This document shows, one piece after another, positions 32,763 to 41,754 of a stretch of 64,000 bases of DNA. The first letter of the stretch is position 1. Each line of letters opens with the position of its first letter. Below the pieces are notes generated by a model that was not told the DNA's origin, searched no databases, and saw only the letters and a program-made list of their open reading frames with translations. A program made the position numbers and the translations under genes. The DNA lies in contig NZ_KQ948668.1 in NCBI RefSeq assembly GCF_001514145.1, positions 124,001 to 188,000 on the forward strand. Direction: 5' to 3'. The DNA is from Streptomyces canus (GTDB taxonomy: Bacteria; Actinomycetota; Actinomycetes; Streptomycetales; Streptomycetaceae).

Positions 32763-33788
32763 ATGGGTGACGCGGTGGAACTGGAGGCGGGCGGCCGGAC
32801 CGTACGGCTGTCCAGCCCGGACAAGATCTTCTTCCCGGAGCGCGGCTTCACCAAGCTGGACCTCGCCCGCTACTACCAGGCCGTCGCCCCCGGCATCCTG
32901 CGCGCCCTGCGCGACCGCCCCACCACCCTGGAGCGCTACCCGGACGGTGTGACCGGCGAGAACTTCTTCCAGAAGCGGGCGCCCAAGAACATGCCCGACT
33001 GGATCCCGACCGCCCACATCACCTTCCCGAGCGGCCGCAGCGCCGACGAGATGTGCCCCACCGAGGAGGCCGCCGTCCTGTGGGCCGCCCAGTACGGCAC
33101 CCTCACCTTCCACCCCTGGCCGGTCCGCCGCGACGACGTCGACCGCCCCGACGAACTCCGCATCGACCTCGATCCACAGCCCGGCACGGACTACGACGAC
33201 GCCGTGCGCGCGGCTCATGAACTGCGGTCGGTGCTCGAGGAGTTCGGTGGTCTGCGCGGCTGGCCCAAGACCTCCGGCGGACGCGGCCTGCACGTCTTCG
33301 TGCCGATCGAACCGCGCTGGACCTTCACCCAGGTGCGGCGGGCCGCGATCGCGGTCGGGCGTGAGATGGAGCGCCGGATGCCGGACCACGTGACCATCAG
33401 GTGGTGGAAGGAGGAGCGGGGCGAGCGCATCTTCCTCGACTACAACCAGACGGCCCGCGACCGCACGATCGCCTCCGCCTATTCGGTACGGCCCCGCCCG
33501 CACGCCCCCGTCTCCGCACCCCTGCGCTGGGAGGAGGTCGGCGAGGCACACCCGCAGGACTTCGACATCGCGACCATGCCCGCGCGCTTCGCCGAACTCG
33601 GCGATGTGCACGCGGACATGGACGATCACGCGTTCTCGCTGGACGCCCTGCTGGACCTGGCCCGCCGTGACGAGCACGACCACGGGCTAGGTGATCTGCC
33701 GTACCCGCCCGAGTATCCGAAGATGCCGGGGGAGCCCAAGCGGGTACAGCCGAGCAGGGCCAGGAAGCCCGGTCCTACAGCTCCTTGA
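32763..33788 (+). CDS. LigD-type primase-polymerase (NHEJ polymerase)
   Basis: This 341-aa archaeo-eukaryotic primase-superfamily polymerase has the catalytic DxD in ELRIDLDPQPG, the 5'-phosphate-binding segment NFFQKRAPKNMPDW and the third acidic site in RIFLDYNQTARDRTIASAYS. It fills or templates DNA ends during repair and can add ribonucleotides. The ATG lies 7 nt after TACCGT with no ribosome site, so the mRNA may be leaderless. It shares a 65-bp divergent region with the ligase gene and overlaps the convergent DUF1080 gene by 14 bp. Confidence 0.92.
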   Translation: MGDAVELEAGGRTVRLSSPDKIFFPERGFTKLDLARYYQAVAPGILRALRDRPTTLERYPDGVTGENFFQKRAPKNMPDWIPTAHITFPSGRSADEMCPTEEAAVLWAAQYGTLTFHPWPVRRDDVDRPDELRIDLDPQPGTDYDDAVRAAHELRSVLEEFGGLRGWPKTSGGRGLHVFVPIEPRWTFTQVRRAAIAVGREMERRMPDHVTIRWWKEERGERIFLDYNQTARDRTIASAYSVRPRPHAPVSAPLRWEEVGEAHPQDFDIATMPARFAELGDVHADMDDHAFSLDALLDLARRDEHDHGLGDLPYPPEYPKMPGEPKRVQPSRARKPGPTAP

Positions 33789-35967
33789 TCCTGATGTCCC
33801 GGTACGAGATCACGTCCGTCGTGCCGTGCACCTGGAGTCCGATGTAGCCGGAGGCGAACCGCCGCCCGTCCGTGCCCGGGTCGTCCGAGCGGGCCGGGTA
33901 GAAGTCCTGACCGCCGATGTTGTCGAACTCGTTGATCAGCACACCGTTGCGGTAGACCGAGTAGTGCTGGTCGACCACACGGATCTCGTAGTCGTTCCAG
34001 GTGCCCTTCTGGGTGACGCCGGCACCGGCCAGCCCCACCCGGTCGAAGCCGTAGACCGAACCGGTCTTGTACATGTCGCCGTCGGGCCGGTCGAGCACCT
34101 GCACCTCGTGGCCGTACTTGATGGCGGCCCACTCCGGCCGGGGCTCCTCCGGATGGTCGTGGACCCACGGGAACCGCACGAACACACCGGAGTTGGCGTG
34201 CCCGGTGCCCGGGGCGTCGTCCCGCCACTGGAGCTTGAGCGAGAAGTCGCCGTACTTGCGCTCCGGGAACCAGAGCATGCCGAGGCCGTCCTTCGTGGTG
34301 CCCGAGGTGATCGACCCGTCGCCGTTGGGTGCGAACGAACCGCCGCCCACCTGCTGCCACTTGGCGAAGGACGCCGCGCTGCCGTCGAGGATCGTGCGGT
34401 AGCCCTCGGTCTGTCCCGGCTTGCCGATCCCGGACTCACGGGCCGCCGCGTCGATGGCGTCGTACTCGCGCTCGTCGACGACCCCGTCCCTGAAGAGCTT
34501 GTCCAGGACGGTCTTCACGTGCTTGAGGAACAGCGCGTGGGACGTCCACCCCTTCTCGTCCTCGATCAACTCGTTGATCCGGCACCGGCTGTTGGTGATC
34601 CGGTTCGGCACCCCGGAGTCGACCGTGCCGACGATCACCGTCAACCGCTCGTCGAACTCCGCGCAGCTGGGCGCCGGAACCTGACTGGAGACCACCGTGA
34701 AGGTCACCGTGCGCGCGGCCGAGGTGTTGCCCGCCTTGTCCGTCGCCCGGTACGCCAGGGTGTGGGTGCCCGCCCGGTCCACGACCACGGGAGCGGTGTA
34801 AGCCAGGTAGGGTCCGGCGTCGATCGAGTACTCGGCGCCCGCGACACCCGAACCGCCCTCGTCCGTGGCGCTCACGGTCACCCTGGCGTTGCCCACGTAG
34901 GCCCCGTCGGAGTTCCGGGTGCCGTCCACGGTCACACCGGTCACCGGCGGGGTGGTGTCCTGCGGGGGCGTCGCGACCACCGTGAACCGGACGCTCTTCT
35001 CGGCGGCCACGTTGCCCGCCTTGTCGGTCGCCCGGTAGCGCACGGTGTGGGTGCCGACCTGATGCACCATCACGGGCATGGTGTACGGCTGCCAACTCCC
35101 GTCGTTCACCGCGTACTCGATGGTGTTGACCCCGGATCCGGTGTCGGAGGCCGACACGGTCACGGTCGCCATGTCGAGGTACGTGCCGTCGGGGTTCTGC
35201 TCGCCGCTGACCGTGGCCGAGGTGTCCGGCGGGGCGGTGTCGTCGGAGGGCCGGGCGACGACCGTGAAGTCGACGCTCTTCTCCGCGGAGACGTTGCCCG
35301 CCTTGTCGACGGCCCGGTAACGCACTGTGTGGCTGCCGACCTGGTCGAAGACCACCGGGGCGGTGTACGGCTGCCAGGCACCCGTGTCCCCGGTCGCGTA
35401 CTCGATCCGGTCGACGCCGGAGCCCCCTGCCTCGTCGGTGGCCGTGACCGCCACGCTCGCCGAACCGACGTACTGGCCCTGCGCGTTCTGCGTGCCGGTC
35501 ACCTGGGCCGCCGCCGAGGGTGCGGTGGTGTCCTCGCCGCTGCCCTCGGTCACCACGAGGATGCCCTGCATCTGCCCGTGGCCCGGGATCGTGCAGTGGT
35601 AGAAGTAGCGGCCCGGGGTGAGCGTGACCTCGGCGGTGTGGCGGCCGCCCATGTCGTCGTTCGGGTTGGCGAGGATGTTGAGTTCGACGTCGTTGTTGAA
35701 CTCGGGGTCGCTGGTCACGAAGGTCAACGTGTGCGGCATACCAGTGGTGTTGCCGGTGGCCGCGCTGTTCTCGAAGACGATCGTGGCCGTGCCCGCGACG
35801 GCCGTCGTCGGGACGGAGTTGTACTTGGTGATGTCGTCGCCGGCGGTCCAGGTGAGGACCTGCTCCGCCGCCTTCGTCCGCTCGGGTTGTGCCGTGGATG
35901 TCGACTGCAGGCCGAGCATCATCAGCAGGGCGGCCAGCAGCACGGTCAGAAGTCTTTGTCGGCGCAT
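33775..35967 (-). CDS. Secreted cupredoxin-Ig-DUF1080 fusion protein
   Basis: A 730-aa exported multidomain protein. A signal peptide (1 to about 26) is followed by a cupredoxin with all type I copper ligands (H79, C125, H130, M133; YHCTIPGHGQM). Three tandem Ig-like repeats of about 95 residues come next, each ending YRAxDKAGN. A Cys-containing helical stretch (about 450-520) precedes the C-terminal DUF1080 concanavalin-like domain (about 530-730), the family of 3-keto-disaccharide hydrolases. The ATG has GGGGAGGA upstream and overlaps the preceding stop (TGATG). Likely an extracellular sugar-acting protein with its own electron carrier. Confidence 0.88.
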   Translation of the reverse strand: MRRQRLLTVLLAALLMMLGLQSTSTAQPERTKAAEQVLTWTAGDDITKYNSVPTTAVAGTATIVFENSAATGNTTGMPHTLTFVTSDPEFNNDVELNILANPNDDMGGRHTAEVTLTPGRYFYHCTIPGHGQMQGILVVTEGSGEDTTAPSAAAQVTGTQNAQGQYVGSASVAVTATDEAGGSGVDRIEYATGDTGAWQPYTAPVVFDQVGSHTVRYRAVDKAGNVSAEKSVDFTVVARPSDDTAPPDTSATVSGEQNPDGTYLDMATVTVSASDTGSGVNTIEYAVNDGSWQPYTMPVMVHQVGTHTVRYRATDKAGNVAAEKSVRFTVVATPPQDTTPPVTGVTVDGTRNSDGAYVGNARVTVSATDEGGSGVAGAEYSIDAGPYLAYTAPVVVDRAGTHTLAYRATDKAGNTSAARTVTFTVVSSQVPAPSCAEFDERLTVIVGTVDSGVPNRITNSRCRINELIEDEKGWTSHALFLKHVKTVLDKLFRDGVVDEREYDAIDAAARESGIGKPGQTEGYRTILDGSAASFAKWQQVGGGSFAPNGDGSITSGTTKDGLGMLWFPERKYGDFSLKLQWRDDAPGTGHANSGVFVRFPWVHDHPEEPRPEWAAIKYGHEVQVLDRPDGDMYKTGSVYGFDRVGLAGAGVTQKGTWNDYEIRVVDQHYSVYRNGVLINEFDNIGGQDFYPARSDDPGTDGRRFASGYIGLQVHGTTDVISYRDIRIKEL

Positions 35968-38465
35968 CACTGTCCTCCCCGAACCAGCTGGCCGGCGGCC
36001 GGGGTGGGCCCGCCGCCCTGGTAAGTGACCCTCCACAGCGCCGACTTGGCGTCCGAGGTGAAGAACCCGCGCCCGTAGTCGAGGACGTACAGCGCGCCGT
36101 CCGGACCGAACTTCCAGTCCATGAGGTTCCTGATGCCGTCGTTGCCGATCGGCACGATCTTCTTGAGCGACTCCGAGTGGACGGGCAGTCCGCCGTCCCC
36201 GTGGTTCTTCGGATCGGTGATGACGGCGTTGCGTGGCTGGTCGGCGTCGTAGAAGTCGCCCACGAACCACTTGCCGTCCCAGTAGGAGGGCCACTTGACG
36301 GTGCTGGTGGCCGAGGCGGTGTCGTAGCGGTAGACCGGCCCGTTCATCGCGGCCTGGCCGCCGCCCTTGAGCCACGGCAGCAGGTACTTGGCGTCCTCCT
36401 GCTTGTAGGAAGGGATGCCGTTCGCGTCGCGCGGGTAGTCCGGGGCGCCGCCCTGGGGCGAGTACCAGATGTTGTTGCCGGTGACCGGCGGGAGGTTGAC
36501 CAGACCGTCGTTGTTGGGCGACTCGTTCTTCGGGTGGTCGCAGTCGTACCAGCCGAGCGGCTGGTCGGGATCCGGCAGGTTGCGGTCCCGGTAGGGCTGC
36601 TTGTTGCCCATGCAGTACGGCCAGCCCCGGTTGCTCGCCTTGGTGATGACGGCGAAGGTGTCGTACTTGGCCGGGCCCCAGGTCGTCGAGGGCGCGCTCG
36701 CGTCCGGGCCGACCCACCCCGCGTACAGGATGTCGGTCTTCTTGTCGACGAAGATGCGGGCCGGGTTCCTGACGCCCATGACATAGATCTCGCCGCGGGT
36801 CTTGCCGCCGCCCTCGGCGGTCTCCTTGCCCGTGAAGAGGTTCCCCCCGGGCAGCGTGTAGGTCCCGTCGGGCTCCGGGTGGATGCGCAGGATCTTGCCG
36901 TTGAGGTTGTTGGTGTTGCCGGCGGTGCGGCGCGCGTCCGCGAAGGAGACGCCCTTGTAGTTCGGCTGCGGGTTGTTGCCGGAGTAACCGCCGCTGAAGC
37001 CACTGGAGTTGTTGTCGCCGGTCGCGATGTACAGGTTGCCCTTGGAGTCCCAGGACATCCCGCCGCCGGCGTGGCAGCAACTGTGCACCTGGACCGGCCA
37101 CTTGAGCAGGACCTTCTCGCTGTTCAGGTCCAGCTTGTTCGTCGTCAGGTCGAGCGTGAAGCGGGAGACCCGACGCTCGGCGATCCGGGTGTCACGGTTG
37201 AGCCGGTCGTGCGGGGTGTAGTGCAGATACACCCAGCCGTTCTGCTCGAAGCGCGGGTCGAGCTCGATCCCGAGCAGCCCTTCCTCGACCTTCACCAGCT
37301 CGTCGCCGCCGCCCTTGTTGCCGAAGACGGTCAACTCGCCCGCCAGGGTGACCTTCTTGGTCGCCGGGTCGTAGACGTGGATCTGGCCCTTGCCCTTGCC
37401 GACGTCCGGGTTGTTCCAGTCGGTGATCACCGGCCGGGAGGAGTCGGCGCCACCCCGGCCGATGTACAGGACGCGCCCGTCGGGGGCGGTGACCAGGCCG
37501 TGCGGCTCGCCGATCTGGTCGCTCTGCCCCGCCTGGTTGGGCTGGGTGAGGCGTTCGGCCTTGTAGTTGCCGTTGATGGTCGCCTTGCAGTCGGCCTGCA
37601 CGAGCCGCGAGGTCCACAGCAGCGCGCCGCGCAGGTGGGTCCGGAAGTCGGTCTCGTCGTACGAGGCCACGGTGCCGCCCATGCCGGTGTAGAAGGACCG
37701 GCCGCCGTCGTAGTCCCGGCACCAGCTCACCGGGTGGTCCCAGCCGTTGGCGCTCGCGCCGGGCTGGTAGGTCGACTCGCGCACCCGGGCCACGGTGTGC
37801 ACGTCGCCGGACGGGTTCTTCGTCCAGTTGAGCCACTGGTCGGGACGCTTCCACTGCACCGGCAGATCCTTGGTCGCCGGATGCTGCCGGTCGCCGACCT
37901 CAACGGTGGCCCGCTGGACGGCCGCCGGGCTGGAGGCGGCCGGACGGGCGCCGACGAGGCCCGTGAACCAGTCGGAGTACGGCTCGGCGCGGGCCGCGTC
38001 ATGGATGCCGACGAAGCCGCCGCCGGCCTCCATGTAGGCCTCCAGGCCGGCCTCCTGGTCGGGGTCGAGGACATCGCCGCCGCCGGTCAGGAAGACGATC
38101 GCGTGGTAACTCCCCAGCGCCTGCTCGTCGGTGAAGACCCTGGCGTCGTCCGTGGCCTCGGTCTCGAACCGCTGATTCACCGGACCGGACAGCCCGATCT
38201 TCTCGACTGCGGCGATCCCGGCGTTGACGACCGGTGATTCGTCCCCGGCGGCCGCGGACCCGTAGAAGACCAGCACCCGTACATCGGCGCCGCCCGGTGG
38301 CGACTTGACGGACATCGTTGTCGCGGACGGATCGGGAGCCGGCAGCGCCCCCGCCGCCGGTCCGGACATCAGCCCGGCGGCGACGACCCCCGCGGTCACG
38401 GTGGCCGTCCAGACCCGTCTTCTCGTGCTTCCTCCGCTTCTCGCGCTCAACCCTCGTAAGTGCAT
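35967..38465 (-). CDS. Secreted ThuA / glucose-sorbosone dehydrogenase-like protein
   Basis: The 832-aa exported protein begins with a signal peptide ending near residue 40. A ThuA-like domain follows (about 60-290: RVLVFYGSAA, IVFLTGGGDVLDP, GGGFVGIHDAA), then a six-bladed propeller of the glucose/sorbosone dehydrogenase family (about 310-810: EPHGLVTAPDGRVLYIGR, LLGIELDPRF, HSCCHAGGGMSWDSKGNLYIA-type blade, GEIYVMGVRNPARI). The latter is a quinoprotein fold. It starts after GAGGAGG (ATG 38465; about 6 nt spacing). Coupling to the cupredoxin-DUF1080 gene suggests electrons from sugar oxidation pass to copper. Confidence 0.87.
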   Translation of the reverse strand: MHLRGLSARSGGSTRRRVWTATVTAGVVAAGLMSGPAAGALPAPDPSATTMSVKSPPGGADVRVLVFYGSAAAGDESPVVNAGIAAVEKIGLSGPVNQRFETEATDDARVFTDEQALGSYHAIVFLTGGGDVLDPDQEAGLEAYMEAGGGFVGIHDAARAEPYSDWFTGLVGARPAASSPAAVQRATVEVGDRQHPATKDLPVQWKRPDQWLNWTKNPSGDVHTVARVRESTYQPGASANGWDHPVSWCRDYDGGRSFYTGMGGTVASYDETDFRTHLRGALLWTSRLVQADCKATINGNYKAERLTQPNQAGQSDQIGEPHGLVTAPDGRVLYIGRGGADSSRPVITDWNNPDVGKGKGQIHVYDPATKKVTLAGELTVFGNKGGGDELVKVEEGLLGIELDPRFEQNGWVYLHYTPHDRLNRDTRIAERRVSRFTLDLTTNKLDLNSEKVLLKWPVQVHSCCHAGGGMSWDSKGNLYIATGDNNSSGFSGGYSGNNPQPNYKGVSFADARRTAGNTNNLNGKILRIHPEPDGTYTLPGGNLFTGKETAEGGGKTRGEIYVMGVRNPARIFVDKKTDILYAGWVGPDASAPSTTWGPAKYDTFAVITKASNRGWPYCMGNKQPYRDRNLPDPDQPLGWYDCDHPKNESPNNDGLVNLPPVTGNNIWYSPQGGAPDYPRDANGIPSYKQEDAKYLLPWLKGGGQAAMNGPVYRYDTASATSTVKWPSYWDGKWFVGDFYDADQPRNAVITDPKNHGDGGLPVHSESLKKIVPIGNDGIRNLMDWKFGPDGALYVLDYGRGFFTSDAKSALWRVTYQGGGPTPAAGQLVRGGQ

Positions 38466-38654
38466 GGGCACCTCCTCGGTCACAGCAACAGCGCCATGGA
38501 AGCTAGACCCCTTTGCGTCACTCGCCAATACCTATGACCGGGATCGGACGAACTTTGTCCTGAGTGTGGATAAACGGCTCGGCGGCCGGTACCGTCTCAC
38601 AGGTTCATCACCGGCACGTCTCCGCAAAATCCGTATCACGGTGGGGAGTTCTGC

Positions 38655-39635
38655 ATGGGCGCACTGGACAGACGCGGCTTCAACCGGCGGGTGCTGCTCG
38701 GCGGTGCGGCTGTCGCGACATCGTTGTCCCTGGCGCCGGAGGCCCGGAGCGACACAGGTCCGGCGACGGCCGCCCCGGGCGGCGGCGAGGTAAAGCGCAT
38801 CAAGCTGTACGCCGAGAAGCTCGCCGACGGGCAGATGGGCTACGGCCTCGAGAAGGGCAAGGCGACCATCCCCGGTCCGCTCATCGAGCTCAACGAGGGC
38901 GACACGCTGCACATCGAGTTCGAGAACACCATGGACGTCAGGGCGAGCCTGCACGTCCACGGCCTGGACTACGAAATCTCCAGCGACGGCACCAAGTTGA
39001 ACAAGAGTGACGTCGAGCCGGGCGGCACCCGCACCTACACCTGGCGCACCCATGTGCCGGGCCGCCGGAGCGACGGCACCTGGCGGGCGGGCAGCGCGGG
39101 CTACTGGCACTACCACGACCACGTGGTCGGCACGGAACACGGAACCGGTGGCATCCGCAAGGGCCTCTACGGACCCGTGATCGTCCGCCGCAAGGGCGAT
39201 GTCCTCCCGGACACGACCCACACGATCGTCTTCAACGACATGCTCATCAACAACAAGCCCGCCCACTCGGGGCCCGACTTCGAGGCCACGGTGGGCGATC
39301 GGGTCGAGTTCGTGATGATCACGCACGGCGAGTACTACCACACCTTCCATATGCACGGTCACCGCTGGGCGGACAACCGCACGGGCATGCTCACCGGCCC
39401 CGACGACCCGAGCCAGGTCATCGACAACAAGATCGTGGGCCCGGCGGACTCCTTCGGCTTCCAGGTGATCGCGGGGGAGGGGGTGGGGGCGGGCGCCTGG
39501 ATGTACCACTGCCATGTGCAGAGTCACTCCGACATGGGCATGGTGGGCCTGTTCCTGGTGAAGAAGACGGACGGCACGATCCCCGGGTACGAGCCGCACG
39601 AGCACACGGAGCACCAGGCCGGGCACGCGCACTGA
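38655..39635 (+). CDS. Two-domain small laccase (SLAC-type multicopper oxidase)
   Basis: The 326-aa protein has a Tat signal (RRGFNRRVLLGG) and two cupredoxin domains, which trimerise in this family. Copper ligands are visible in LHVHGLDYE, YWHYHDHV, HTFHMHGHRW and WMYHCHVQSHSDMGM. It oxidises phenols and reduces O2 to water outside the cell and can attack lignin-derived aromatics, consistent with vanAB and pca genes nearby. RBS GGGGAG precedes the ATG at 38655. It is divergent from the ThuA operon. Confidence 0.94.
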   Translation: MGALDRRGFNRRVLLGGAAVATSLSLAPEARSDTGPATAAPGGGEVKRIKLYAEKLADGQMGYGLEKGKATIPGPLIELNEGDTLHIEFENTMDVRASLHVHGLDYEISSDGTKLNKSDVEPGGTRTYTWRTHVPGRRSDGTWRAGSAGYWHYHDHVVGTEHGTGGIRKGLYGPVIVRRKGDVLPDTTHTIVFNDMLINNKPAHSGPDFEATVGDRVEFVMITHGEYYHTFHMHGHRWADNRTGMLTGPDDPSQVIDNKIVGPADSFGFQVIAGEGVGAGAWMYHCHVQSHSDMGMVGLFLVKKTDGTIPGYEPHEHTEHQAGHAH

Positions 39636-39649
39636 CGGATCATGGACGG

Positions 39650-40564
39650 GTGACTCTTCTTCTCGCACGTGGTGATCTGGAAGCGGTGCTGGAGCCGGGG
39701 GCTTGCATCGAGGCTCTGCGGGAGGGCTTCCGGCACGCGGAGGCGGTGCCGATCGCGGGACAACGGGTGCGCACGGACCTCCCGTTCCCCGGTACGGCCA
39801 CCGCGCTGATCCCGGGCCTGCTCCCCGGCATCCCGGCCTACACGGTGAAGGTCAACGCCAAGTTCCCCGCCGCCCGGCCCGCGCTGCGCGGCGTGATCTG
39901 CCTGCACAGCGGTGCCGACGGCGAGTTGTTGGCACTGCTGGACTCGGCGACGGTCACGGCCTGGCGAACAGGCCTCGCGGCCGCGCTGGGAACCCATCTG
40001 CTCGCCGGCCGGGGAGACGTCGTCGGAGTGATCGGGGCGGGCGCACAGGCCGAGTTGATGGTGCGGGGCCTTGCGGCGCTACGACCCCGCAGCGCCCTCG
40101 TCGTCCAGGACACGTCCGCCGATCGCGCCGCGGAGTTCGCCGCGCGGCACGGTGGGCGTGTGGTGTCCTGCGCCGCGGAGGTCGCCGTGGCCGCCGACAT
40201 CGTCCTGTCGGCGACCTGGTCGAGGGAACCACTGCTGCACCTGCGGGACACCAGGCCGGGGCAGCACTTCACGAGCCTGGGTGTGGACGAGCCCGGCAAG
40301 GCGGAACTGGCCGCCGATCTGCTGGACGCCGCGCTCCTGGTGGTCGACGATCGTGAACTCGTGGCGGGCGTGGGAGTGCTGAGGGCGGCCGACGCGACCC
40401 TCGGCGAGGTGGCACGGTCCGAGCACCCCGGCCGGACGACCGACACGGACCGCACGGTCTACGCCCCCGTGGGCATGCCCTGGCAGGACCTCGCGCTGGC
40501 CTGGACGGCGTACGGGCGGGCCGAGCGGGAGGGGATCGGGCGGCGGGTGGATCTGCTGGCCTGA
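39650..40564 (+). CDS. Ornithine cyclodeaminase / mu-crystallin family protein
   Basis: A 304-aa NAD(P)-binding protein of the OCD/mu-crystallin family. The sequence has KVNAKFP near the substrate lysine site, LLDSATVTAWRTGLAAALGT and the Rossmann motif GVIGAGAQAELMVRGL. Members act as ornithine cyclodeaminases, ketimine reductases or alanine dehydrogenases. The GTG start lies 14 nt after the laccase stop, so it may be cotranscribed, but no functional link is obvious. Confidence 0.87.
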   Translation: MTLLLARGDLEAVLEPGACIEALREGFRHAEAVPIAGQRVRTDLPFPGTATALIPGLLPGIPAYTVKVNAKFPAARPALRGVICLHSGADGELLALLDSATVTAWRTGLAAALGTHLLAGRGDVVGVIGAGAQAELMVRGLAALRPRSALVVQDTSADRAAEFAARHGGRVVSCAAEVAVAADIVLSATWSREPLLHLRDTRPGQHFTSLGVDEPGKAELAADLLDAALLVVDDRELVAGVGVLRAADATLGEVARSEHPGRTTDTDRTVYAPVGMPWQDLALAWTAYGRAEREGIGRRVDLLA

Positions 40565-40647
40565 AGCCCGTCACGAGAGGTCCAGCACCGACCGGTCCAG
40601 GGCCACCGCGTCAGTGATCCGGTGCGCAAGCCCCTTCCGCCCACCCC

Positions 40648-40659
40648 GAGAGCGCTCTC
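40648..40659. promoter_or_regulatory. LacI-type operator palindrome
   Basis: GAGAGCGCTCTC is a perfect 12-bp palindrome with the central CG of LacI/GalR operators. It lies 57 bp before the LacI-family gene start, consistent with autoregulation. It resembles the TGGGAGCGCTCCCA-type boxes of Streptomyces sugar repressors. Confidence 0.78.
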
Positions 40660-40715
40660 ACCCTGTCCTCCTCCGCGGCTATCCTGATCCGCACCCGCCG
40701 ATGAGGAGCCCCGAA

Positions 40716-41741
40716 GTGACCGACACAGCGCCGCGCCCCACACTGGAGGCCGTGGCGGCCCGGGCCGGGGTGTCGCGGGCCACCGTGTCCCGGGTGGTGA
40801 ACGGCGGGGACGGGGTCAGGGAGCCGCTCGTCGAGCGGGTCCGCAGGGCCGTCGAAGAGCTCGGTTACGTCCCCAACCAGGCCGCCCGCAGTCTCGTCAC
40901 CCGGCGCCATGACGCCGTCGCCGTGGTCGTGGCCGAACCGGAGACCAGGGTCTTCGCGGACCCCTTCTTCGCGCTGCAACTCCGGGGAATCAGCAAGGAA
41001 TTGACCGCCCACGACAATCAACTCGTCCTGCTGCTCACCGAGGGCCGCGACGACCACGCCCGCGTCGGACGCTACCTCGGCGGAGGACACGTCGACGGCG
41101 CGCTCGTCTTCTCGCTGCACCTCGACGACCCGCTGCCGGAACTGATCCAACGGGCCGGTGTACCCACGGTGTTCGGCGGGCGGCCCGGTTGGAGCGACGG
41201 GACGACGGATGTCGTGTACGTCGACAGCGACAACCGGGGCGGTGCCCGCGAGGCGGTGCGGCATCTCGTCGGACTCGGGCGCACCCGAGTCGCCCACATC
41301 ACCGGCGCCCTCGACCAGACCTCCGCCGCGGACCGGCTCGACGGCTACAGGGACGTCATGGGCGACGCCGACCCGGAGCTTGTCGTGCGGGGCGACTTCA
41401 CCCCGGCCGGCGGGGAGCGGGCGATGCGCGAACTCCTCGACCGGTGCCCGGACGTGGACGCGGTGTTCGCCGCCAACGACCTCACCGCGTCCGGCGCCCT
41501 GCGCGTGCTGCGGGAGCGAGGGCGCCGGGTGCCCGAGGACGTGGCGGTGATCGGCTTCGACGACATGCTGCCGGTCGCCGAACAGACCGATCCACCGCTG
41601 ACGACGGTCCGTCAGGACATAGAGGAGATGGGCCGGTTGATGGCCCGCCTGCTGCTGCGAGACCTCGACCGCAGGAACGGGGGAGCCACACCGGCCGCTG
41701 TCGTCCTGCCGACCACGCTGATCCGCCGCGCCTCGGCGTGA
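40716..41741 (+). CDS. LacI-family transcriptional regulator
   Basis: The 341-aa repressor has an N-terminal HTH (LEAVAARAGVSRATVSRVVNG) with hinge NQAARSLVTRR and a periplasmic-binding-protein-like sugar domain (DPFFALQLRGI, VFAANDLTASGALRVL, VIGFDDMLPV). The GTG at 40716 is chosen because AGGAG lies 7 nt upstream; the ATG at 40701 would place that ribosome site inside the gene. The targets and sugar are unknown. The nearby sugar genes at 33.8-38.5 kb could be targets, but no matching palindrome was seen there. Confidence 0.92.
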   Translation: MTDTAPRPTLEAVAARAGVSRATVSRVVNGGDGVREPLVERVRRAVEELGYVPNQAARSLVTRRHDAVAVVVAEPETRVFADPFFALQLRGISKELTAHDNQLVLLLTEGRDDHARVGRYLGGGHVDGALVFSLHLDDPLPELIQRAGVPTVFGGRPGWSDGTTDVVYVDSDNRGGAREAVRHLVGLGRTRVAHITGALDQTSAADRLDGYRDVMGDADPELVVRGDFTPAGGERAMRELLDRCPDVDAVFAANDLTASGALRVLRERGRRVPEDVAVIGFDDMLPVAEQTDPPLTTVRQDIEEMGRLMARLLLRDLDRRNGGATPAAVVLPTTLIRRASA

Positions 41742-41754
41742 TCCCCCGCCCCGG

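Noticed and set aside
33691..36024. A 777-codon open frame on the plus strand
   Set aside because: It lies antisense to the cupredoxin-DUF1080 gene, whose protein has clear domains. The antisense translation is Val/Gly/Arg-rich without motifs, an effect of high GC.
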